A DNA stretch of 64,000 bases from Bretschneidera sinensis (taxonomy: Eukaryota; Streptophyta; Magnoliopsida; Brassicales; Akaniaceae): positions 39,333,501 to 39,397,500 of the forward strand of contig CM043698.1 in NCBI GenBank assembly GCA_023935145.1, given 5' to 3'. The translations under genes and the position numbers were made by a program. Positions 45,275-56,062 of this stretch are shown here, one piece after another. The notes under the pieces are model-generated. The model ran no database searches, was not told where the DNA came from, and worked only from the letters and a program-made list of their open reading frames with translations. Every line of letters begins with the position of its first letter. Within the stretch, counting starts at the first letter, position 1.

Positions 45275-45699
45275 TTTATCTTGTAAGGCTCTAGATTGTA
45301 ATGTTGAATATCTTGAATCCTAACTTTGTTAAGCTAACATATGTGCACTCTAATTCACTAACATTCAATCCAAATGTTACCCGAAACTTACTAACCTTGA
45401 GCCAAATGGCTTGTGTAATTTTCATCAATCAAAAATTGTTTACATCATATAAGGCCTGAAATTATCAACCAATGGCCAAAAAGTAAGTATCCAAAAAAGC
45501 TATTACATATATAACTATCATGTACAATCCACTAGCATGATTCCCAAATCAAGAATATTATCCAAAAACCTATTACATCATATATCAATAACAATTCATA
45601 AAATCAGTGACATCATATCAGGTCTCATTATGCTAAGTCTAAATCATTCCACAAGTAAATTTAAAAAATAAACTAAGACAAAAGGCATCAATTTTCTAG
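45275..45699. other. Intergenic, no feature seen
   Basis: AT-rich sequence after the GRF gene stop. 'ccaaaa.cctattacat' and 'atcatat' repeats are weak. No frame, TIR or LTR boundary could be supported. If the minus-strand Mutator-like gene belongs to a complete element, its left end should lie here, but I found no inverted partner of the right flank. Confidence 0.5.
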
Positions 45700-46571
45700 C
45701 CATATGTAGAACTCTGTCTTGTTTTAGTAGGTGAATTCCATCCCTTACCTATTGACTTCACTTTATGGTATCTACGCATTTCAACACCAGTTTGTTGCCC
45801 AGCCTTTGCAACACTAGCTTGTTTTTCAAGCCTTAGTGTTGCAAATAGAGTCCTTGCAACACCAGATTATTGTCTAGGTCTTGGTGGTGACTAGGATTAT
45901 GCAACCCTTATGGCACCAGCTTCTTGGCTAGGATTTGGTGCTGGTTAAGCAGTCTTTGTGGCAATAGTTTGTTTCTCAGTCCTTGGTGCTGGTTGAGATG
46001 AAGTAGTCTTTGTTATACTAGTTTGTTGCCTAGTCCTTGGTGCGAGTTGAGATGAAACAACCCTTATACCACTAATTTGTTGCCTAGACCTTGGTGCTGG
46101 TTAAGATGAAGCAACCCTTGTGGCATCTGCTTGTGGACTAGGGCTTGGTGCTAGTTTAGATGAAGTAGCTCTTATAGCACCTGTTTGTTGACAAAGCCTT
46201 GGTGTTGGTTGAGATGAAGCAACCTTTTTTGCACCTGTTTATGGACCAGGCCTTGGTGCTGGTTGAGATGAAGCATATTTTGCGGCACCTGTTTGCGGCC
46301 CAGGACCAACATCCCTTGTGGCAACTGTTTCTGGCCTAGGACCAGCACCAATTTTGTGTTTTTGGCTCTACTAAGCCACTAGAAAAAACAAAAAAACACC
46401 AAAAGAAATGAACGATATTAGGACAACAAAAAATGTACAAAAACCAATATAATTATCAATGGTTATGTTTTAGAATTGCCTTTTTCTTTGGTGGTCCACT
46501 TGCATTTACCTCTGTCCCATTTGCATTCCCATCTGCATTCACTCTAGACCAACTTGCATTCACATGCATTT
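45700..46571 (-). pseudogene. Mutator-like transposase C-terminal low-complexity tail
   Basis: Read on the minus strand. A short stretch resembling VNADGNANGTEVNASGPPKKKAI (about 46485-46550) is followed, after a gap, by about nine imperfect repeats of roughly 22 residues of the type ATRVASSQPAPRPRQQTG (about 45780-46350), ending near 45700 in a basic tail. Several stops interrupt it. Plant MURA-type transposases end in such Pro/Gln/Ser-rich tails after a zinc knuckle. No knuckle is visible here. Assignment to the same gene as 47416-58481 is inferred from strand and order. Confidence 0.5.
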
Positions 46572-46895
46572 TGTTACGAACTAGATTTTGGGTGGGATGA
46601 TGATTCTTGGTGGTAATGAAGATTAATATAGATCTTGATAGTGAATTGCAGGAAAAATGATGATAATTGGCACAAATTAATGGCTAATGACTAAGCCCCT
46701 AATAAAGATAGAGAGAGAAGAGAGAAATTACAAACTAAAAAGTTTCTTTATTCTTCATTGATTCTACAAATGGGTGTACAATGTCTTATATATGCTATGA
46801 AGGATGAATACAAATAGTAACTAATTACCATTCTAACTAACTAACTAATATCTTATTCAATTGACATGGTCTCTAATACTAATTCTATTTATATC
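46572..46895 (-). repeat. Possible solo LTR inserted in the Mutator-like gene
   Basis: On the minus strand the right part ends 'ctagttcgtaaca', and the middle resembles an LTR transcript start region: 'catatataagacattg', then 'agaatcaatgaagaataaa' and a CT-rich stretch. The 5' boundary and target duplication could not be fixed. It might instead be ordinary 3' sequence. Confidence 0.3.
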
Positions 46896-46956
46896 ATTTC
46901 CCAAACCCGTCAAATGAATTCTCAAGGTTCAAGTAATGTCTTCATTAAGAACCTCA

Positions 46957-47415
46957 TTATGCTTGTAATTCCTTGTCCTCAATCTGATGTCCAATAGCTT
47001 GTAGGCCCTTGTTACCAATTTTTGAACAAGATTCAATGTTTAAAGTAGCCAAGTGAGGGAAATTTTCGGCAATCACAATCAAACCCATGGTAGAAATTGA
47101 ATGGCACGGGCAAAGATCAAGCTTCTCCAATAATTGACAATCTTTAGCTATCTTAGAAAGGCCTTTGTCCCCAGCGTAATGAAAATTCCTTAAAGGAAGA
47201 AACCCAAGAAAAAGCCAAGCATAACCTTTCGCTGAGAGACCCAAATCTTTGATCCCACTAACAGAGTTGTTTTCCCTACTGGAAAGCTTTCCCAACCGCC
47301 ACTAGCCACTTACTCTAACAGCAATGGCAGTAAGTCCCATATCAGTTGCCTTCTTCCTCTCCTCATACCTTGTGAGATACCCATCATCATCGTAAGAAAT
47401 GGGAACATGTTCCTT
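46957..47415 (-). pseudogene. EBF1-like F-box/LRR protein fragment inside the Mutator-like gene
   Basis: The minus-strand translation gives DDDGYLTRYEERKKATDMGL, TAIAVRVSG, LGKLSSRENNSVSGIKDLG, then GDKGLSKIAKDCQLLEKLDL, ISTMGLIVIAENFPHLATLN and IESCSKIGNKGLQAIG. These follow in order the first LRRs after the F-box of plant EIN3-binding F-box proteins (EBF1/EBF2), which target EIN3 in ethylene signalling. The F-box and later LRRs are absent. A stop near 47313 and indels show that it is not functional. It sits where the transposase catalytic core should be, so capture by the transposon is likely. Confidence 0.75.
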
Positions 47416-47737
47416 CTTGTAAAATTCAACTTTATAAGTACCTATCAAGAAAGTAACCTAACGCTTGGAAACACAATCAAAGTCTTAGCCATAAAAGTTT
47501 TTTTGTCAAGTGTCAAACTTGCATGGATTCTCTAGTTACATCCCACACCCTCACAATAAGCTGTTGCCCTTTTAGTACAATTATTCTTCCTATATACTAA
47601 GTTTCTATGTTGCACTGTATAATCTTTTAAAGTATCACTGAAGTGTTTCTTATTCACAAACACTTGACCAACCTCAAATTCAATGTCCCAATTTTCTCTA
47701 TGATTAAATTCTTTTGCAAGCAGCTTGAAGGTCCTAT
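47416..47737 (-). pseudogene. Mutator-like transposase, MURA N-terminal domain
   Basis: Minus strand, continuing the frame from 57416 across E7. It reads TFKLLAKEFNHRENWDIEFE, VGQVFVNKKHFSDTLKDYTV, RKNNCTKRATAYCEGVGCN and, after a stop at 47532, RIHASLTLDKKTF, matching the MuDR DNA-binding region (FEVG.VF, K.DK.R....C...GC.W.I.AS). The following DDE catalytic domain is missing and EBF1-like sequence takes its place. E7 separates this piece from the N-terminus. Confidence 0.8.
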
Positions 47738-49015
47738 TGGTGGGTGTCGAATCCAACAAATAATAAAATTCTCACTCTAAAAAATACAAATTGTAACAGT
47801 GATGAGCAAGGTCGAATCCACAGGGATTGGGTAGATTTATTTTAATGAAAAATGAAGTAAAGAAAAAAGGGGGGTTTGAAATATCGGAGTGAAATAAAAG
47901 AGAAAGCAATTATAATCAACTAAAAACTAAGGAGAAATCAATATCGGGCAAATATCCAACCGAAGGTATAATTTCAGAATTGGTTCAGAGAATTGATCAC
48001 AGATATAAGGATAAAATCTTCTATTCTTCACCAAATTGGTTATGGTTGCTAACAAGCTCTAACAACCTATCTCTCCTTACTTTCTCGATAACCAAAACAA
48101 GCTCTTTGATTACTTCCCTTGTTAATAAACAACCCTAAATAAGCTCTTAGAATTTAATCTATTGACAGCATTAATAATTAGAGAGACTACCAATTCTAGC
48201 CAACAAATACACAAGCTCGATTCATTTAGACTAGGTTATATATCTCCATAACATAAATCAAAAATCTTGTTATAATCAACTTTGTTATTTTACCACTAAT
48301 ATTAGAACGTTTAAACAATTACGGATTTAAAGTTCTAAATGGCAATTTATTGACCTGATAATTGAACAACGGGCCCTTTGCATCAATCAACCAAGATGAT
48401 AATTGATAATAAACACAGAAGATATATAAATAGAGAAGAAATAAAAGAGCAATGAAAATTATTTAGATCTCACAATTCTTGAAGAACCAAGACTTCAATT
48501 ACCCTTCAGTTGGAAGAAGAGTATTTAGCCACTCATAATTAAAAGAAAACCTAAAGAAAAGAGAAGAGGGATTTTCTATTCAACGGCGGCCTCTTCTGTC
48601 CGAGCCTTTTTTTCTTTTCTTTCAGCAGGGGTTAGTATTTATAACTTTCAAAACCCGCGGTCTGGGGCTGCAGCGCTAACTTCCTGGGGCTGCAGCGCCA
48701 GGTTTCTGTCCACTCTTCATAAAATCTTGCCATTCCAGCACTGCAGCGCCAACTTCTTGGGGCTGCAGCGCCAAGTTGCTGTCCACTCTTCATAAAATCT
48801 TGCCATTCCAGCGCTGCAGCGCCAACTTCCTAGGGCTGCAGCGCCAAGTTGCTGTCTACTCTTAATAAAATCTTGATTTTGACTTCAATTTGATTCAACT
48901 CCTCAATCTACTCCACAAAATACGAAACATAATCAAAATCCAAGATTTAAGCAATTATAATTATTAAAACATGAGGAAATATAACAAACATATGGATATT
49001 ATGAACTCTTATCAA
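47738..49015 (-). repeat. E7 3' LTR
   Basis: 1278 bp. On the minus strand it runs TGATAAGAGTTC to ACCCACCA. It has three units of about 73 bp with GCGCTGCAGCGC-type cores at 48660-48855 and a TATAAATA box (plus 48636-48643). It is shorter than the 5' LTR mainly by one such unit. Confidence 0.95.
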
Positions 49016-49030
49016 ATTCCCCCACACTTA
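49016..49030 (-). other. E7 polypurine tract
   Basis: Minus-strand AAGTGTGGGGGAATT directly before the 3' LTR. A second, internal tract 'taagtgtgggggacgg' lies at about 50321-50336. Confidence 0.9.
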
Positions 49031-50657
49031 AACAATGCTTGTCCTCAAGCATACAATAGCTCAAGTTCTTCACCTTTTCTTATCCTAGTTCCTTCTTCTA
49101 CCTTTACTCATCCTCTATAATCCAAATTATCATGCTTTAAAGATTTAAATCTAAAGAAAAATAAGAAACGAACAATGTCATAGTGTAAATTCTTATAAAT
49201 CACACCATGAACAATCACCTTAATGATCTTCTCGAAATCAAAATGCAATAGGATTTAACACCCTCTCATTGGATTCACTCAATACGCTCAAAGTGTTTAG
49301 GGTATCGATGAACTCTCAAGTCAAAACATAGAAGATCTTAACCATAAGCTTGCTAATATATCACATCAATGGATTGAATTGAATGCAAAGAATCTAAGGG
49401 TCTTAAATGGGTTGTAACGGGGCTTAGGTAAGGTGTGGTGAGAAGGAATTTTTAGGTACTTTTATCAGAGGAATTATACCAACTTCTCCACACAAAGCAC
49501 AACTCAATAACATCAAATGTTTTCTTCAATCAATTCACTTCCAAACAATTAAAATTGTATAACTTTTCTCTCTTTTTGGCCGGCTATATTTTTTTAATTT
49601 TTTTTTCTTTTTTCAATTCAAGGCACTTGTAACTTGAATCACTTTATTCCCAGCATTTTTCAATCCTTTCAGAGATAATTTGAAGCTTCATGTGAACAAG
49701 CTAGTACAATCCTTCAATTAGAGGTTCAAAAGAGGGAAATCGACAAAAGAATGGGTTGACATTGCTTATACCATGGTTAACTTCCAACAAAAGGGCCAAG
49801 GTTCAAAATTGGCTTTCTAAGGTAAAAATCAAGGTAGGCTTTTTAAGAAAGCTAAATGGTTCCACCTAAATGCCCTTATTAATTCAATGCATCCAATTCA
49901 ACAATGTAGTTTCGTGACATGCATAACAAAGCAAGTTCTAGAAAAATCAACTGTATGTGACAATCACTCAATTAAGAAAATGGAGCATAATATAATATGA
50001 ATGCTCATTGGCTCAAAAGCACACAAAAAGGGTCATATGCATTAGATCCAACACATTTTTCATTCAATCAATCATCAGGGGCAATTAATCACTGTGTAGT
50101 ACATAAGAATTCAACCATTCATGCTAATCCCTTATTACGCTTCAATTTATCTCAATAATTCACAATAATCCAGATCATTTAAGATAAGCATCGACAGAAT
50201 CTAGAATTCAGAAGAGAATGATCACAAACAAGAACTAAAGTATCACTTGGATTTTGAAAATTTTCTTGAAAAGTGAAGTTCAAAGTAAATCCAAATTCAA
50301 ATTCATATGTCAGAGACCGTCCCCCACACTTAATCCATATATTGTCCTCGATGTATCAAAAATAGATGCTCAAAAGCTATAAAAGAACAAGAGTAAGTAG
50401 AAAACTCCCCTGAAAATGTTGAGCATCAACCAAGATATCAGTCACGTGCTTGGGGGTGAAGGTTGTGTGAATCCCCTGTAAGCAAAGAAAGCTGTCATGT
50501 TTTGTCCATTCTGGCAACTTAGTCTTCGAGTCTTGCAAGCTGATCGCCAAAATAAAGAAAAAAATAAAACAAATAAAACAAGGAAAGTAAGACAAAAAGT
50601 TGGGTTGCCTCCCAGAAGCGCCGTTCTTTATCATCTTTGGCTAGACATTGTCACCTC
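49031..50657 (-). other. E7 post-pol noncoding region
   Basis: No coding frame. On the minus strand it begins just after the integrase stop with 'gtctagccaaagatg...ggcgcttctgggaggcaaccc' (about 50600-50650), the Athila-type motif. It holds an internal purine tract near 50330 preceded by 'catcgaggacaatat', and T-rich runs at 49590-49616. Confidence 0.8.
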
Positions 50658-51989
50658 TTAATCACCATAAGTCGGACATTCCAAGATAATTAGATCAACA
50701 TTATACAGTTGAAAACCTTCATAAAAAGGTTTCAGACGATGACCATTGACCTTAAAAGTTTTACCTGTATCCGAACTTTGTATTTCAACTGCACCATGAG
50801 GAAATACATTAGTAACAATAAAAAGGACCTACCCATCTAGAATGCAATTTATCAGGAAATAACTTCAGTCTAGAGTGATAAAGTAAAACTTTCTGACCAA
50901 TATAAATTTTTTTTCTAGAAACCAGTTGATCATGAAAGGCTTTGGTCTTTTCTTTGTATACTCTCGAGCTTTCATAGGCATCATTGCGGATTTCCTCCAA
51001 TTCTTGCAATTGTAATTTCCTTTGTCCTCCTAATTCATCCATTCCCATGTTGCAATGCTTGACAGCTCAATATGCCTTGTGTTCTAGTTCGACTGGGAGA
51101 TGACATGGTTTGCCAAATACTAAACGGTAAGGAGACATACCTATGGGGGTCTTATAGGCTGTTCGGTAGGCCCATAGTGCATCATCAAGCCGCATACTCC
51201 AATCCTTCCTATTTGGGTTGATAGTTTTCTCGAGTATGGACTTGATCTCTCTATTAGATACTTCAGCTTGCCCATTTGTTTGTGGATGATAAGCAGTGGA
51301 GATGCGGTGTGTAACATTATATTTCTTAAATAAAGCCCCCACTACTCTGTTGCAAAAATGAGTCCCACGATCACTGATTATAGCTCTTGGTGTCCCGAAC
51401 CTGACAAAAATATGAGATTTGACAAAATCTACAACTACTTTAGCATCGTCAGTCCGAGTAGCCTCAGCTTCTACCCATTTTGAAACATAATCCACAGCAA
51501 GAATGATGTAAACATTACCATAAGAAGAAGGAAAAGGGCCCATGAAATCAATACCCCACACATCAAATATTTCACAAACAAGAATAGGGGTGAGTGGCAT
51601 TTGATCTCTATGCCCTAAATTTCCAGTTTTCTGACACTATTCACATGCTTTACAAAACATATATGAATCACGAAATAAAGTAAGCCAAAACAATCCACAT
51701 TCTAACACCTTACGAGTTGTTCTTTTGGGACCAAAATGTCCTCCGCATGCATATGAATGACAAAATTTCAAAATGGAAGGAGTTTCTTGTTGAGAGACGC
51801 ACCTTCGAATAATTTGATCAGAACAATGTTTCCACAAATAAGGATCATCCCAAACATAATATTTAGCATCACTTTTGATTTTATCTCTTTGAGCTCTAGA
51901 CAAATCATCTGGTAGTTTTCTAGTAACTAGATAATTAACCATATCAGCATACCAGGGGATTAACTTTTCAATAGAAAAGAGATACTCAT
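50658..51989 (-). pseudogene. E7 integrase, lightly broken
   Basis: The zinc domain shows [19 protein letters not shown] and CKACE..CQK, with a stop after CKACE (near 51640). The core has [14 protein letters not shown] (D), [11 protein letters not shown] (D) and [14 protein letters not shown] (E), all catalytic residues in place. A TAA near 51065 follows VELEHKAY and a frameshift near 50815 precedes the last part, [18 protein letters not shown] and [15 protein letters not shown], ending at a TAA at 50658-50660. The boundary with RNase H is approximate. Confidence 0.93.
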
Positions 51990-53702
51990 CTGGAAAGTCA
52001 TCTTGCAATGGTGATGGTTCTTCGTTTGTGGGCAATCTGCTGAGATGATCTGCGACCAAATTCTTTGCACATTTTTTATCGCATATCTCCAAATTGAACT
52101 CTTGTAGCAAATGTATCCACCGAATGAGTCTGGGTTTTGCCTCCTTCTTTGACAGCAAATACTTGAGAGCTGCATGATCAGAATAAACAATTACTTTAGT
52201 GCCAAGTAAATATGGACAAAATTTTTCTAAAGCAAAAACAATAGCTAAAAGTTCTTTTTCAGTCGTTGAATAGTTCCTCTGTGCACTATCAAATGTTCTT
52301 GAAGCATAATAGATGGCATGAGAAACTTGTCCAACTCTTTGTCCAAGAATAGCACAAACTGCATGATTACTTGCGTCACACATGATTTCGAATGGAAGAT
52401 CCCAGTTCGGTGGCCGGATAATTGGCGTCGAAGTCAGCATATCCTTCAACTTATCGAATGCATCTTTGCACACCTCATCAAATTTGAACACCACATTTTT
52501 TGCAATAATCTACATAAGAGTTGAGTGATTTTGGAAAAATCCTTGATAAAGCATCGATAAAATCCTGCATGTCCAAGAAAAGAGCGAATTTCCCTCACAC
52601 TTGCGGGATAAGGCAAAGATTTGATAATTTTTATCTTAGCTTTATCAACTTCAATTCCCTTAGAAGATATAATATAGCCTAGAATAATACCTTGATCAAC
52701 CATAAAGTGACACTTTTCATAATTAAGAACAAGGTTTGTTTCTATGCATCTTTTAAGCACTTTTGTAAGTTTAGTTAAACAATTATCAAAATAATTACCA
52801 TAGACTGTAAAGTCATCCATAAATACCTCTATGATATTTTCTACGTACTCTGAAAATATACTAACCATACACCTTTGAAATGTAGCAGGAGCGTTGCAAA
52901 GTCCAAATGGCATTCGTCGGTATGCAAAAGTGCCAAACGGGCATGTGAAGGTGGTTTTTTCTTGATCCTCCGGTGCGACTGGGATTTGATGAAAACCTGA
53001 ATAACCATCAAGACAACAATAATGAGTACGACCATCCAAACGTTCAAGCATTTGATCAATAAATGGAAGAGGAAAGTGGTCTTTTCTAGTTGATGCATTT
53101 AACTTCCTATAATCTATACAAACCTGCCACCCGTTTTGGATTCGAGTGGGCACCAACTCACCATCAGAATTTTTTATTACTGTTATAACTATTTTCTTTG
53201 GCACAACCTGAACCAGACTTACCCATTTACTGTATGAAATTGGATAGATCATACCTACATCGAGAAGTTTCAAAATCTCTTTCTTTACCACTTCCATCAT
53301 TGGTGGATTCAGTCGGCGTTGGGCTTCTCTTGACGGCTTACAATCTTCCTCTAATAGTATCCTATGCATGCATGTGGAAGGGCTCAATCCCTTAATGTCA
53401 GCTATAGTCCAACCAATAGCCTCTTTATACTCTCTAAGCATCCGAATCAACTTTTCTTCCTCTAATATAGACAGTTTGTTTGAGATTATCACCGGAAGAG
53501 TTTCTCCTTCTCCCAAAAATGCATATTTCAGATGATCTGGTAAGGGTTTCAATTCCAATTTCGGTGCCTGCACAATAGAAGGAAGAAGTTTTGTGTGAGA
53601 AAGAGGCAACTCAATGTAAGACACCTCATACCTTACAGGTTTAAGTGATTCTAATTCGTAGATTGCATCCTGTAGGTCGGACTCCAACACAAACTTCTTC
53701 AT
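51990..53702 (-). pseudogene. E7 reverse transcriptase and RNase H
   Basis: RT is in one open frame from 53702 to about 52490: SKWVSLVQVVPKK, WQVCIDYRKLNASTRKDHFP, HYCCLDGYSGFHQI, FAYRRMPFGLCNAPATFQR, catalytic FMDD (plus 52812-52823), then [17 protein letters not shown] and FLGHAGFYRCFI. A frameshift near 52490 leads into RNase H with [27 protein letters not shown] and [14 protein letters not shown]. Apart from that frameshift the enzymes look complete. Confidence 0.95.
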
Positions 53703-54403
53703 GATCTTTCGTAGCCCTTCAAGAGTGAGATGCCTGCTAAGTGTAACTTTTAGTTTATCATCATCAACTAGATCAAAGATTTCCTACGCCAACGGGTCAA
53801 TAACATCTATAACAAAAATAGAAGACACATCATTAGGGTACCTCATGGCGTCATAAATATTGAATTTAATAATTTCACCATCAAATTCCATTGTGAGTGT
53901 ACCATCATGCACATCAATTTTTGTCCTAGATGTTTTTAGAAATGGCCTTCCTAATAACATTAATGTTGAATTAGAAGAGTTATCTTCTTCCATGTCAAGA
54001 ACATAAAAATCAGCAGGAAAGACCAACCCATTAACTTGTACTAAGACATCCTCCAAAACTCCTTCAGGATATACATTAGATCTATCAGCAAGTTGAATAA
54101 TCACACTTGTTTCTTTTAATGGACCAATATTCAAAGATGAATAAATAGAGAGAGGCATGACATTTATTGAAGCTCCTAGATCTAGCATTGCTCTTTCAAT
54201 CCTAACATCACCTAGTTTGCAAGGGATAGTAAACATACCTAGGTCCTTGCATTTTGGAGGTAATTTTTTCTGGAGGATGGCTGAAACATTTTCCCCCATA
54301 CTTATCATTTCATTACCTTTCAACTTCCTCTTATTGGTGCACAACTCCTTGAGAAATTTACCATATCGAGGCACTTGTTTAATTGCATCAAGTAAAGGAA
54401 TAT
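53703..54403 (-). pseudogene. E7 aspartic protease
   Basis: Open frame 53784-54374 on the minus strand with RAMLDLGASINVMPLSIYSS (active site DLGA near 54185) and LMLLGRPFLKTSRTKIDVH. A stop (TAG) at 53784-53786 and a short gap separate it from RT. A frameshift near 54400-54450 separates it from gag. Confidence 0.92.
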
Positions 54404-56020
54404 TTACCTCAACCTTGCGAAAAGTTTCAAGAATTTCCTTCTCTTTCTCCTCTTTTTTTTCGATTTATTCAGTCTAGTAGGAAAGGGAGGATTTGTCACC
54501 AATGCCTTTGGTTGTTCACTATCGAGTCCTCTAGGCTGGTCAGTTTGAGGTTGAGAAGCAACTACTTCTTTTTCAATTTCTTCTCCACGTGCTGCCTTAC
54601 TGGGTTCCATCAACTCCTTCCCGCTTCTCAAGGTAACTGCACTAGCATTTTGTTTTGGGTTAACAATAGTTTGGGAGGGCAATTTACCTTGAGATTCCAA
54701 TCGGTTCACAGAAGATGCTAGTTGACTCATTTGATTCTCCAATTGTTGAATGCTTGTTCTTGTCTCCTGTTGAAATTGTTGCGTGTTAGTTGCAAGTGAT
54801 TTAACAATTTCTTCTAGAGACATACCTGAACTTGTGGAGTTTTGTTGTGGTGGTGGAACAGGCGGTCTATGCTGAAAGTGTTGGAACGGTGATCTTGCTC
54901 CATAGCTGAAATTGGGATGATCCTTCCATCCTGGATTGTAGGTATTTGAGTAGGGATCGTATTTCCTTTTTGGTGGGCCTGGAAATCCTCCAGCTGCATT
55001 GGCATGCTCATAGGAATCATCTCGAAGTGTAGGGCATATGTCAGTTGGATGACCGATGGTGGCACAAATCCCACAAGCTTTCACTTGTTGCATATTTCCT
55101 ACAGCTAACTGTTGGACAACAGAAGTTAGATTGGATATTTGATTTGTAATGGAAGATATATTTACCTCATTCACCCTTATTGGAGATGTGTCCTGCCTGA
55201 ATCCAAATTGTTGTGAGTTAGTGGCCATGATGGAGATCAAATCTCTAGCGTCACGAGGAGTTTTGTTCACTATGGCACCTCCACTCGCTGCATCCATCAT
55301 CTTCCTTTCCATGGGTAGGAGCCCTTCGTAGAAATATTGAATGAGGAGCTGTTAAAAAATTCCATGTTGTGGGCAGCTTGCACAGAGTTGCTTAAATCTT
55401 TCCCAATACTCGTGAAGGGTCTCTGTATCTTACTATTTTATTCCATATATCTCCCTTCTAATGCCAGCAGCTCATGATGCAGGGAAAAATTTATCAAGAA
55501 ATAATCTCACCATCTCCATCCATGTGGTTATAGAGCCAGGGGGCAAATAAAATAACCAGTCCTTTGCTTTTTCAGTCAGCGAGAATGGGAAAGCACGTAA
55601 TTTGATTTGATCTTCGGTCACTCCTTGCGATCTCATGCTTGAACACACCACGTGGAATTCCTTTAGATGCTTGTGAGGATCTTCATTCTCAAGACCATGA
55701 AAAGTTGGGAGCAAATGGATCAATCCAGATTTTAACTCAAAACCCACTTCCAAAGCTGGATATGTAATGCAGAGTGGCTGTTGATTTAAATTTGGTGCAG
55801 CCAATTCCCTTAAAGTTCTCTTTTGATTGGCCATTGCTTCTTCTATTTCAGAATTGCTAGATGAATCAACTAAGTCAGGTACTGAATTAAATCCGGGGGG
55901 TGAGGATGAAGATGCTTGTTTGTCACGCAATTTAGCTTCCTTCCTTAACTCCCGAGTCGTCTTCTCAATCTCAGGATTGTATTGGAGTTCACCTGCACGA
56001 GAAGATCGAAGCATTAAAAT
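54404..56020 (-). pseudogene. gag: E7 gag, lightly broken
   Basis: The N-terminus near 56016 reads MLRSSRAGELQYNPEIEKTT. The capsid has GLIHLLPTFHGLENEDPHKH, AFPFSLTEKAKDWLFYLPPG and LDKFFPAS, then a stop (near 55472) and others before 55312. The frame resumes with ERKMMDAASGGAIVNKTP, a CCHC knuckle CGICATIGHPTDIC (plus 55034-55075), a proline-rich segment and a coiled coil QQLENQMSQLASSVNRLES. It ends in a lysine-rich run with a frameshift near 54450 before the protease. Confidence 0.93.
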
Positions 56021-56038
56021 AAATCTAATTAACACCAA

Positions 56039-56056
56039 TCCCCAGCAACAGTGCCA
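56039..56056 (-). other. E7 primer binding site (tRNA-Asp type)
   Basis: Minus-strand TGGCACTGTTGCTGGGGA, 6 nt from the LTR, matches 15 of 18 positions of the tRNA-Asp complement. Confidence 0.85.
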
Positions 56057-56062
56057 AAAATT

